From NCBI GenBank assembly GCA_029256185.1, contig JAQSYI010000039.1, positions 1 through 64,000 on the forward strand: a stretch of DNA of 64,000 bases. Direction: 5' to 3'. The translations under genes and the position numbers were made by a program. A model generated the notes under the pieces. That model did not search any database, was not told where the DNA came from, and saw only the letters and a list, made by a program, of their open reading frames with translations. Below, piece after piece: positions 17,194-25,332 of this stretch. The stretch comes from Paenibacillaceae bacterium. Its GTDB lineage: Bacteria > Bacillota > Bacilli > Paenibacillales > NBRC-103111. How positions within the stretch are numbered: position 1 is the stretch's first letter; each line of letters begins with the position of its first letter.

Positions 17194-19908
17194 ATGAAAA
17201 AACATTATATAACCAAAGCGGCCATCACAGTGCTGGTCGCTTCCCTGGCTTATGGCAATCCGGCGTGGGCCGAGTCTGATCTGCAGACCGGCGCGCAGAC
17301 AGCGGCAACCACCACAGGGAAGCTTCGCTTCCCGGATGTGCCTTCTGCCCACTGGGCGACCAAGTATATTACGAAGCTGTCGCTGCTGGGAATCGTGGAA
17401 GGCAACGAACTGGGACAATATGAGCCGGAGAGCTCGGTTACCCAAGAGCAGGTCATTACCATGCTGGTGCGGATGTTAGGCTGGGAGAAGGAGGCGCTGT
17501 CTCTTCCCGCCTTTTACTCGGAGCTTGGGGTATCCGATTATGCCAAGCCGTATCTCTATACGGCTTTGGAGAAGGGACTCATTGTACAATCGGAGGAGCT
17601 TAGCCTGCCGGGCAGCGGGATCTGGGGGCAGCGCAATGCCAGCCGGGAGTGGGTGGCCAAGCTGGTGATCAAGGGAATCGGCAAGCAGGCCGAGGCCGAG
17701 AAGCTTGCTCTGGAAGCCTCGTCATTTACCGATAACGGTTCAATCTCCGATTGGGCCCGCGGGTACATCAATGAAGCAGTGGCATTGAAGATAGTCAACG
17801 GCATGGAGGACGGTTCCTTCAAGCCGAAGAATCCTGTCACAAGAGCGGAGATGGCCACCTTCCTGAGCAGAGGCAGCCAATATTCCGAAGCGGTCGGCAA
17901 AGCCGTGCTTGGCGTGGTGGAGAGCGTTACGCAACAAGGCATTGTGATCGTTAATGAGCTTGGCGACAGAAGCACTTATTCCCTTCCTGCAACTTCCGTC
18001 TATTATGGCCTGAATCAAGATACTCCCTCATCCGTTTCCGCCTTGAAGCAGAACAGCCGGGTGTTCCTGGTTGTCTCGGAGGGAGCTGTCCAGTACGCCG
18101 AAGTGCTGGAGGAGGAAAGCCAGTCCCTGAATACGCTGGAAGGGACCTTGGTTCGTCTGGATATATCCACCGCGCAGCTGGTGCTCATGTCAGGCGGCCA
18201 GGAGGTAACGGCCAATATCCAGGTGCCCCTTACCATCACAGATGCGGACGGCAAAGGAATGTCGTCCAGCGCCCTGGAGCCGGGCTCTGTATTGGAGCTG
18301 CAGCGGACGGGAAGCCGGGCCAAGTACTCCTCGATTATCGTAAAGCATATTCCTCTTAACAAAACGGCTGAAGGAACTATCCAGTCGGTGGACTTGGTTA
18401 CCCGCAAGCTGTATGTATTGGAGACCGACGTGGGAGCCGTTGAATACCCGTTGGCGGACAATGTGCTGTATCTGAATGTCGGTGCGGCAGGCGATATGAG
18501 CACGCTGAAGGCGAGGGACAAGATCAGCTACCGCATCACTGCCGATTATGTGACCCAAATTGACATGGTCACCGCTTATGAAGAGCCTTCCGACAGCGGG
18601 AAGATGATCAACCTTCAGCTTGACAAGGATTATTCCTACATAACCCTGCAGAAGTCGGACAATAAACCCGCCATATACAATGTTTTGGAGAAAGCGGAAG
18701 TAGTGATTCCGGGTGTAGCGTACGCCACCTTCAACGATCTGGTCGTGAATGATCAGGTGAAGGTGATGCTGGATGAGAATAATGATGTCTACAAGATCTT
18801 CGTGACCAACCGCTCCATGAAAACCGAATATTTGAATACCATCGTTACCTTCGATACCGATTCCAAGCTTCTGACGGTGAGAAATTCTGCCGGTACGGCC
18901 AAGCTGTACGAGCTCACTGATCAGGTCAGCTTTGAAGTGAACGGCACCAGTGTGAATTATGCCACGGGTCTCACCTATCTGACCAAGGGCAGGAAGGTGG
19001 ATGTTACCTCCTCCTCGGAAACCAATGTGAAATCCATCCGGATTGTCTATGGTTATGAGGGGACAGTAACCCGGGTTTCCACGGTGCAAAATGAGATCAC
19101 CCTCAATCTGGAGGATCAGCAGCTGACATTGAAGGTGAGTTCCGGCATGTTCATTGATGTTCCCAACATCACGGGCGCCAAGCTCATGCATATCAGCCCG
19201 GGGGATTATGTGAAGATCGCCATGGATTCCACGAATAATACGGCTAACCGGATCCAGGTCGTCAAGACTTTTGTGTACCGCGTTACGGGAAAGGACGCGG
19301 TAACCCGCGGATTGAGCGTGAAGAATGAAGCCAATACCAGCAGCACCGTATACGTCCCGTCCACCGTCAAGATCTACAATCTGGCGAAGTCGGAGATCGC
19401 ATTGACGGATATGATTCTGGAAGACCCGTACTATATTACCTTTACCGGCAGCATTGTGGAGAAGGTGGAAGCTGCGCCTGTCAGCCGTGGCAACGTGATC
19501 TCCGTCGATGCGGCAGGGGGCAAGATAACCGTTTCGGAAGCAGGCGGGGCCAATAAGACAGTAACGGTAGGAACAGGAGCTGTTGTTAAGCGGGACGGCA
19601 TATCCGGCCAGACCACTCTGGCTGATTTGAAGCCTGGTGACCGTGTGGAAGCCATTGGGGGAATGGATGGCACCTATACCTTGCATGTAGCTTCCATGAT
19701 TACAAGGCAAGTGGATTATTACGATGCGGTGACCAACTCCTTGTACGTTCTCCGGGACAGCTTGAATGAAACAAGAAGCTACACCCTTCATGCGAGAGTA
19801 TATATCCACAAGGGCATAGCCACCTTGCTGCCGGTCAATATCGCCTCCAGAGATAAAGTCAACATTTATTTAATGGGCGGCAAGATTATTGAATTGGAGA
19901 AAATCTGA
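17194..19908 (+). CDS. S-layer-homology domain surface protein
   Basis: A 904-residue secreted protein. A signal peptide (1-27, ending near AWAES) precedes three SLH repeats at about 45-230 (FPDVPSAHWATKYI, a weaker central copy, and ISDWARGYINEAVA with GSFKPKNPVTRAEMA), which anchor proteins to pyruvylated wall polymers. The remaining 670 residues are a chain of small predicted beta domains with recurring patterns such as GTxxxVDxxTxxL and LKPGDRVEAI. I recognise no catalytic motif. Context (amidase, GerMN lipoprotein) suggests a structural or wall-organising role. A strong terminator follows. Confidence 0.9.
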   Translation: MKKHYITKAAITVLVASLAYGNPAWAESDLQTGAQTAATTTGKLRFPDVPSAHWATKYITKLSLLGIVEGNELGQYEPESSVTQEQVITMLVRMLGWEKEALSLPAFYSELGVSDYAKPYLYTALEKGLIVQSEELSLPGSGIWGQRNASREWVAKLVIKGIGKQAEAEKLALEASSFTDNGSISDWARGYINEAVALKIVNGMEDGSFKPKNPVTRAEMATFLSRGSQYSEAVGKAVLGVVESVTQQGIVIVNELGDRSTYSLPATSVYYGLNQDTPSSVSALKQNSRVFLVVSEGAVQYAEVLEEESQSLNTLEGTLVRLDISTAQLVLMSGGQEVTANIQVPLTITDADGKGMSSSALEPGSVLELQRTGSRAKYSSIIVKHIPLNKTAEGTIQSVDLVTRKLYVLETDVGAVEYPLADNVLYLNVGAAGDMSTLKARDKISYRITADYVTQIDMVTAYEEPSDSGKMINLQLDKDYSYITLQKSDNKPAIYNVLEKAEVVIPGVAYATFNDLVVNDQVKVMLDENNDVYKIFVTNRSMKTEYLNTIVTFDTDSKLLTVRNSAGTAKLYELTDQVSFEVNGTSVNYATGLTYLTKGRKVDVTSSSETNVKSIRIVYGYEGTVTRVSTVQNEITLNLEDQQLTLKVSSGMFIDVPNITGAKLMHISPGDYVKIAMDSTNNTANRIQVVKTFVYRVTGKDAVTRGLSVKNEANTSSTVYVPSTVKIYNLAKSEIALTDMILEDPYYITFTGSIVEKVEAAPVSRGNVISVDAAGGKITVSEAGGANKTVTVGTGAVVKRDGISGQTTLADLKPGDRVEAIGGMDGTYTLHVASMITRQVDYYDAVTNSLYVLRDSLNETRSYTLHARVYIHKGIATLLPVNIASRDKVNIYLMGGKIIELEKI

Positions 19909-19937
19909 TCCGCAAGAATTGTCCTTATAGGGCAATA

Positions 19938-19992
19938 GTAAGGCCGCTGACCTCGCGAAGCATCTTTACGTGAGGCCAGCGGCCTTATTGTT
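19938..19992 (+). terminator. Terminator of the amidase-SLH operon
   Basis: Long hairpin with arms GTAAGGCCGCTGACCTC (19938-19954) and GAGGCCAGCGGCCTTAT (19972-19988), then TG and TT. The stem is about 16 bp with one mismatch. Confidence 0.8.
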
Positions 19993-20141
19993 CCGAAAAA
20001 GTTCGATTTTTTTCGATGATTTGCATTGATTTACCTGCTAATTTTCGATAAAATCTGTGTTATCTATAATTATTCTTAACATTTCTCCTATCTTGCAGCA
20101 ACCTGGAAGGTACGGCACTTAACGGAGGTGGACACCGCCGT

Positions 20142-20831
20142 ATGAACAAGAAGCAATTGCGTCATATTTTGGATACGATAGGTGTTATGTTTCCAGACGC
20201 TCATTGCGAGCTGAACCATTCCAATCCTTTCGAACTGACCATAGCCGTTCTGTTGTCGGCCCAATGTACGGACGAGACAGTGAACAAAGTAACGGCTTCC
20301 CTGTTTCAGAAGTACCGGACCCCGGATGATTATATTCGCGTGACACAGGAGGAACTCGAGGCTGATATCCGCAGCATCGGTCTTTTCCGGAATAAGGCGA
20401 AGAATATTCAGAATCTGTGCAGGATTTTGCTTGAAAGCTATGGCGGGCAGATACCGCAGAGCCACGAGGAATTGGTCAAGCTGCCTGGAGTAGGTCGGAA
20501 GACAGCGAATGTAGTGGTTTCCAATGCATTTGATGTGCCTGCCATCGCAGTGGATACCCATGTGGAGCGGGTTTCCAAGCGCCTTGGCATTGCCAAAGCC
20601 GATGATTCGGTGCTTGAGGTGGAGAAGCAGCTAATGAAGGGCGTGCCAAGAGACGAATGGACGCTGACGCACCATCGGCTCATATTTTTTGGACGGTATC
20701 ACTGCAAGGCCCAGAGCCCCCACTGTGGAACCTGTCCGTTGATCGATTGCTGCAAAGAAGGAAAGCAACGTATGAAAAACGTTGAAAAAAGGAAATCTAA
20801 GGGAAGCAAGAACACAATCTCCAGTGCGTAA
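20142..20831 (+). CDS. nth: Endonuclease III
   Basis: Bifunctional DNA glycosylase/AP lyase that removes oxidised pyrimidines. The 229-residue protein has the helix-hairpin-helix LPGVGRKTANVV with the catalytic Lys, the catalytic Asp in VDTHVERVSKRLG, and a C-terminal 4Fe-4S loop whose ligands lie in YHCKAQSPHCGTCPLIDC, the C-x6-C-x2-C-x5-C pattern. A 20-residue basic tail follows the cluster. The start follows GGAGG with a longish spacer. Nth upstream of a dynamin gene recalls the ypb region of Bacillus. Confidence 0.96.
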   Translation: MNKKQLRHILDTIGVMFPDAHCELNHSNPFELTIAVLLSAQCTDETVNKVTASLFQKYRTPDDYIRVTQEELEADIRSIGLFRNKAKNIQNLCRILLESYGGQIPQSHEELVKLPGVGRKTANVVVSNAFDVPAIAVDTHVERVSKRLGIAKADDSVLEVEKQLMKGVPRDEWTLTHHRLIFFGRYHCKAQSPHCGTCPLIDCCKEGKQRMKNVEKRKSKGSKNTISSA

Positions 20832-20858
20832 CTTAACTTTTAAAAGGATGGGATTCCA

Positions 20859-21131
20859 TTGAAATGCATTGCCGTTTATACGAAGAACTTTGAGCTGTTT
20901 TCCGATATCTATGAAGAAGTGCTCAGCATTCCCTTCAAGGACAACGAAGAGCGCGTAATCGAAGGTGTAACCGTGAGCGAGGCCGGCGAGGTGCCTGAGC
21001 ATTACATCGACCGGATGAAGACCAAGCCCGACGTAGTGGTTATGAAAGTGAAGGCCAAGGATATTACCATTTTGCAGCACGGCGACGTGTTTGAAATTTT
21101 TATCCCGCAAAAAGAAAATATGGTACACTAG
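20859..21131 (+). CDS. Small conserved-looking protein of unknown function
   Basis: A 90-residue soluble protein starting at TTG behind AAAAGGA. It begins MKCIAVYTKNFELFSDIYEE and has no cysteine motif, membrane segment or signal peptide beyond one N-terminal Cys. Good codon usage, a clear ribosome site and a terminator that begins at its stop codon support it as a real gene. It sits between nth and dynA; B. subtilis has a small gene (ypbS) beside dynA (ypbR), but I cannot establish homology by eye. Confidence 0.75.
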   Translation: MKCIAVYTKNFELFSDIYEEVLSIPFKDNEERVIEGVTVSEAGEVPEHYIDRMKTKPDVVVMKVKAKDITILQHGDVFEIFIPQKENMVH

Positions 21132-21159
21132 AAGCCGAATCTTTCGGCTTCTTTTTTTT
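21131..21159 (+). terminator. Terminator before dynA
   Basis: Arms GAAGCCGA (21131-21138) and TCGGCTTC (21144-21151) followed by eight T. It starts at the last base of the preceding stop codon. Confidence 0.9.
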
Positions 21160-21190
21160 GCATCCGTGGCTATTTGGGGGAGGGAATTGC

Positions 21191-24100
21191 ATGGTGACAG
21201 GGATGAAGGAGGCGGCGGAAGCCGTATGCACAGCCTTGAGAGCTATTGGAGGAGATACCCAAGCGCGCAAGCTGACGGAACTGTGGGAAAAGCAGGAGGA
21301 GGGGGAGCTGCATATTGCCTTTTGCGGTCACTTCTCGGCTGGCAAATCCACGTTGCTTAACCGTCTGTGCCAATATCCCTTGCTGCCTTCAGGGCCTGTT
21401 CCGACCAGTGCCAACATCGTCCGCATCCGCAATGGAGCTCCCGCGGCAAGATTGTTCCGGCGCGGGAAAGAGGGCGAAGGGGCTGTTCAGGATATTCCTC
21501 TGGAACAATTGGAGGAGGCTTGCAGGGACGGCGAGCGCGTGGAGGCGGTGGAGCTGTACTACCCGCTGCCCTTGCTGAGCAACCGCGCGGCGCTGCTGGA
21601 TACCCCCGGCATTGATTCCTCGGATGATGCGCATCAGGCTGCCACCCAATCGGCCATGCATCTGGCTGACGCCGTATTCTATGTGATGGATTACAACTAT
21701 GTTCAATCCGAGATCAACTTCCTCTTCGCCAGAAAGCTGCAGGAGGCGGGGAAGCCCTTATTTTTGATTATCAATCAGATCGACAAGCACCGGGAACAGG
21801 AGCTGACGTTTGCACAATACAGGCAAGGCGTGCTGGAAGCTTTCCACAATTGGGGAATTGAGCCGGGAGGGTTCGTGTTCCTGTCCCTCCGGCAGCCGGA
21901 GCATGCTCATAATGAGTGGAGCAAGTTTATCAGTCTGGTCGATTCGCTTGTTTCGCATGCAGACGCTCTGAAGAGACGGAATTTAGAACATACCACGCAG
22001 GTTTTGGTCCGCGAGGCTCTGAGGAGCTGGCGGGAGGAACGGATACTGGAGAAGACCCTTTATCTGGACGCCTTGGGGCCAATGAAAGGATTAGAGGCAG
22101 CACTTGAAGAGCAGACGCAGTTGGCCGCACGGCAGAATCTGGTCAGAGCGGCGCCCGGACAGTTCCTGGAACAAGTTCAAGAAGAATTGCAGAAGATCAT
22201 TGAGAATGCCAATATAACACCCGCTGTTACGAGAGAACGGGCGGCAGCCTATCTGCAGACGCGCAAGCCGGGCTTCAAGACAGGCTGGCTGTCAAGCGGG
22301 GCTAAGACAGATCAGGAACGAAGCCGTAGGCTGGGTGCATTCGCATGCGATCTTCAAGAACAAGTACAAACGCAGCTATATTGGCACGGGGCAGAAGCTC
22401 TAAGAAAACACGGAGTTGCGGCTGGCTTGTCACCCGAAGAGTTGAAGGGGGAGCTGGAGCAGCTGCAGCCTCATGTGGCGGAGGAATGGCTGGCCGGACT
22501 TGTTCATGCCGGTCCCGATTTCACCGGAGAATATGTGCTTAATTACTGCCGGCAAATTGCCGAAGAGCTGAGACGCATCTGCAGAAGGCAATGCCGGGCG
22601 CAAGCGTTAAACCTGCAGCAATTGGTCCGGTCCCGTGCGGAGCGGGAACTGGCCGCGCTTGTTGCGGAAGAGCAGCAGCTCGGAGTCGTGCTGGCGGCGG
22701 CCAATGGGCTTAAGCGGATGGAGCGGGAGGAAGCAGCCAAGGAGGCGGAGCTTATGGAACTGGCCGGGCCGCTTCTGCAGACGGGCGGCTGGGATATTCC
22801 CGTTTATTCCGGCGGCGATAATATCTACGGCCACGGCAAGGTGGACGTTACAGATGCGGGACCAGCGACAGATGCGAGGCCAGTGACAAATGCTGGGCTA
22901 GCAACAGATGCCGGGCCAGGATGGCAGGAGCGAGTCATGTCCCGCGGCGACGGGGATCATGGTGAAGCTTCCAATCCGTCAAGCAGGGGAGAACTGCCGA
23001 TTGACGGCGGGGAATCCATCGTACCTGTATGGAAAGGAAGGATGGAGGAGACGTCAAGCCGCCTTTACGCCGCAGCCGGACTGCTTAGCGAGCTTCCTCA
23101 GGCAGCCGGGACGGTCCGCGCGCTTAGGCAGAGGGCGGCACAACTGGCTGACAACCGGTTCACGGTGGCTCTGTTCGGGGCGTTCAGCGCCGGGAAATCC
23201 TCCTTCGCCAACGCCATGATGGGACAACGTCTGCTTCCGGTGTCCCCCAATCCCACAACAGCGGCCATTAATACCATTGTGCCTCCCGAACGGACTTACC
23301 CCAGCGGGACTGTCCGGATTAAGCTGAAGACGGAAGACGTTATGCGGGAGGAAATGATCCACTCTCTTCAAGCGATAGGATTGGATGTGCCCGAGGAACA
23401 ACGCAGGATTGCAGAAGCCCTCGTGGAGCGTATCAGAAAAGAAGCCGGCAGGTGGAGTGTTGCAGCCTCCGGAAAGTCCCATCTGGCATTTCTCAAGGCT
23501 GTAGAGAAGGGTTGGGAACAACAGAGGTCCCGGCTGGGTCAGGAACTGCTGACCGGTCCTGAGGAGTTTCCCGCTTATGTGGCCTGTGAGGAGAAAGCAT
23601 GCTTCGTACAGGAGATCATTCTCTACGAGGCCACTCCCTTGACCCGGCAGGGAGTGGTGCTGGTGGATACGCCAGGCGCTGATTCCATTAACGCCCGCCA
23701 CACGGGAGTGGCCTTTGGTTATATCAAGAATGCGGATGCCGTTCTTTTCATTACCTATTACAATCATGCCTTCTCCCAGGCCGACAGGGAATTCCTGATG
23801 CAGCTGGGCAGAGTGAAGAATGCCATGGAACTGGATAAGATGTTCTTCATTGTGAACGCTGCCGATCTGGCTGCTGACCAGGAAGAGCTGGAGGAAGTGC
23901 TTTCTCATGTAGAAGATAACTTGGTGCGCATGGGAATCAGCAATCCCAGGGTGTACTCTGTTTCCAGCAAACTGGCTCTGGAGGGTATCCTTGCAGGCAG
24001 CCCCTCTGCAGCTGCTGCAAGCGGCATGAGAACCTTCGAGGAAGCATTCCAGCGCTATGCGGAGCAGGAACTGGCCTTCTCGGTGCTGGCCCGTGCGGAG

Positions 24101-24937
24101 CAGGAGCTTAGGCGGTGTGCCGAGCTGCTGGACAACTGGATAGCCGCGGCATCAGGCGATGAGGACAACCGCCGGCGGTTTCGCGAGAGCTTGATTGCTG
24201 CCAAACAGCAGGCATTAGGCGCAAACATGCTGCATGTGGATTCCCATGACCGATCAGCGTTGCGCCAGGAGCTGGAAGAGCAGCTGTATTATGTGAAGCA
24301 GCGGATGAACTACCGCTTCTCCGATTTTTACCGGCATTCCTTCCATCCTGCTTCATTCCGGGAGGATATCCATGATTTGAAGGTGGCTTTCAAGGCAGCC
24401 TGGCAAGAACTGCGCAGAATGATCGGCTATCAGCTGTCTCAGGAGGTTCTCGCCGTTACATTGCGTGCCGAACAGTTCTTAAGCCGGCGCCTTGAAGAAA
24501 AAGCCCGCAGGCAGGAACAGGAACTGGGCCGAATTCTGGAAGGGTATACTCCCGGAGGCTGGTCTCATTCCTTTCAGACTCCGCAGGTCGATCCCGATCC
24601 CACTGACCGGGAGCCCGAGTTGAAGTGGTTCTTGGGATTCTACAGGAACGGCAGACAATTCTTCGAGGGGGACGGAAGCCGCAAGCTGCTGGCAGCCTTG
24701 CAGGACTGGTTCCAGGTTCCGGTGGAGCAATACCTGCGCCTTCATGCCGAACGGTTGCATGAGGATTATATTCTTCAGTTCGGCGAGATAGTGGAGCGGC
24801 ATTCATTGATGAGCGCCGATTCAATTTCCGACTACTGTTCAGGACTTGCCGCAGCCACGGTTTCCGGTGTACATCCGGAGCATTTGGCACAAAAAGGACA
24901 GGAGCTTGAAGCCCTGTTACACAACAATGTGGATTAA
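21191..24937 (+). CDS. dynA: Fused double-headed bacterial dynamin-like GTPase
   Basis: A 1248-residue membrane-remodelling GTPase made of two dynamin units in tandem, the architecture of B. subtilis DynA (YpbR), which tethers and fuses membranes and protects against membrane stress and phage. Head 1 has GHFSAGKS near residue 47 and DTPGIDSS; head 2 has GAFSAGKS near residue 665 and DTPGADSI. Each is followed by long helical stalk segments. Between the halves is an odd linker of four 6-residue repeats (TDAGPA type) near residues 553-577. The ATG at 21191 has GGGAGG about 7 bases upstream; a TTG at 21158 would start inside the terminator T tract. Confidence 0.94.
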   Translation: MVTGMKEAAEAVCTALRAIGGDTQARKLTELWEKQEEGELHIAFCGHFSAGKSTLLNRLCQYPLLPSGPVPTSANIVRIRNGAPAARLFRRGKEGEGAVQDIPLEQLEEACRDGERVEAVELYYPLPLLSNRAALLDTPGIDSSDDAHQAATQSAMHLADAVFYVMDYNYVQSEINFLFARKLQEAGKPLFLIINQIDKHREQELTFAQYRQGVLEAFHNWGIEPGGFVFLSLRQPEHAHNEWSKFISLVDSLVSHADALKRRNLEHTTQVLVREALRSWREERILEKTLYLDALGPMKGLEAALEEQTQLAARQNLVRAAPGQFLEQVQEELQKIIENANITPAVTRERAAAYLQTRKPGFKTGWLSSGAKTDQERSRRLGAFACDLQEQVQTQLYWHGAEALRKHGVAAGLSPEELKGELEQLQPHVAEEWLAGLVHAGPDFTGEYVLNYCRQIAEELRRICRRQCRAQALNLQQLVRSRAERELAALVAEEQQLGVVLAAANGLKRMEREEAAKEAELMELAGPLLQTGGWDIPVYSGGDNIYGHGKVDVTDAGPATDARPVTNAGLATDAGPGWQERVMSRGDGDHGEASNPSSRGELPIDGGESIVPVWKGRMEETSSRLYAAAGLLSELPQAAGTVRALRQRAAQLADNRFTVALFGAFSAGKSSFANAMMGQRLLPVSPNPTTAAINTIVPPERTYPSGTVRIKLKTEDVMREEMIHSLQAIGLDVPEEQRRIAEALVERIRKEAGRWSVAASGKSHLAFLKAVEKGWEQQRSRLGQELLTGPEEFPAYVACEEKACFVQEIILYEATPLTRQGVVLVDTPGADSINARHTGVAFGYIKNADAVLFITYYNHAFSQADREFLMQLGRVKNAMELDKMFFIVNAADLAADQEELEEVLSHVEDNLVRMGISNPRVYSVSSKLALEGILAGSPSAAAASGMRTFEEAFQRYAEQELAFSVLARAEQELRRCAELLDNWIAAASGDEDNRRRFRESLIAAKQQALGANMLHVDSHDRSALRQELEEQLYYVKQRMNYRFSDFYRHSFHPASFREDIHDLKVAFKAAWQELRRMIGYQLSQEVLAVTLRAEQFLSRRLEEKARRQEQELGRILEGYTPGGWSHSFQTPQVDPDPTDREPELKWFLGFYRNGRQFFEGDGSRKLLAALQDWFQVPVEQYLRLHAERLHEDYILQFGEIVERHSLMSADSISDYCSGLAAATVSGVHPEHLAQKGQELEALLHNNVD
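22849..22920 (+). repeat. 18-bp in-frame repeat inside dynA, four copies
   Basis: Four imperfect copies of ACAGATGCGGGACCAGCG encode TDAGPA, TDARPV, TNAGLA and TDAGPG. They fall in the linker between the two dynamin halves, where length change would be tolerated. Confidence 0.8.
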
Positions 24938-24946
24938 AGCTTAAGG

Positions 24947-24976
24947 GGCCGCCGCGGATTGCGGCCTGTTTGTTTT
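24947..24976 (+). terminator. Terminator of dynA
   Basis: Arms GGCCGC (24947-24952) and GCGGCC (24961-24966) followed by TGTTTGTTTT. Confidence 0.75.
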
Positions 24977-25332
24977 GCACAGAAGAGAAAGGGCTTTCAT
25001 TTGGATGAAATCAGACCATTTCCATGGAAAACAGCTGCTCAGCTGGCGTAGCATTAGCATTTGTAAGTATTAGCGGAAATACCGGATGCACCGTAAATTG
25101 CCGTATCTATATGTTGATGGTAAGATTCATAAAGAAATTGAAAGTCCTTTCATAATGACAATCCAACCTGTCCTACAACAGGGCAGAACAGCGGAGGTGA
25201 GCCCTATTTCCGAGCAAATTCATGTTCAGAAACAAGACAGTCGCAATGGGCCGGTCGATTCCTTAAGCTAGGCGCAGCGGAAGGAAAGCGAAAAACGGGT
25301 ACAAACTCATTCATGTGATCTGGAGGGTTCAA
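24977..25332 (+). other. Leader region of the ABC exporter operon
   Basis: About 355 bp without a confident gene. A frame of 61 codons at 25086-25271 has only a weak ribosome site. A small hairpin CCTGT/ACAGG lies near 25169-25184 and an unused GCGGAGGTGAG ribosome-site-like sequence at about 25192. In B. subtilis the similar bmrCD exporter is preceded by a short leader gene, bmrB, that controls it by attenuation, so a regulatory leader is possible here. I see no clear T-rich terminator to support it. Confidence 0.35.

Noticed and set aside
18190..19809. 539-codon minus-strand frame opposite the SLH gene
   Set aside because: A mirror frame; the plus-strand product has a signal peptide and SLH domains while this one has no domain.
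25086..25271. 61-codon plus-strand frame before the ABC exporter
   Set aside because: No good ribosome site or known family; kept only as a possible leader in the findings.
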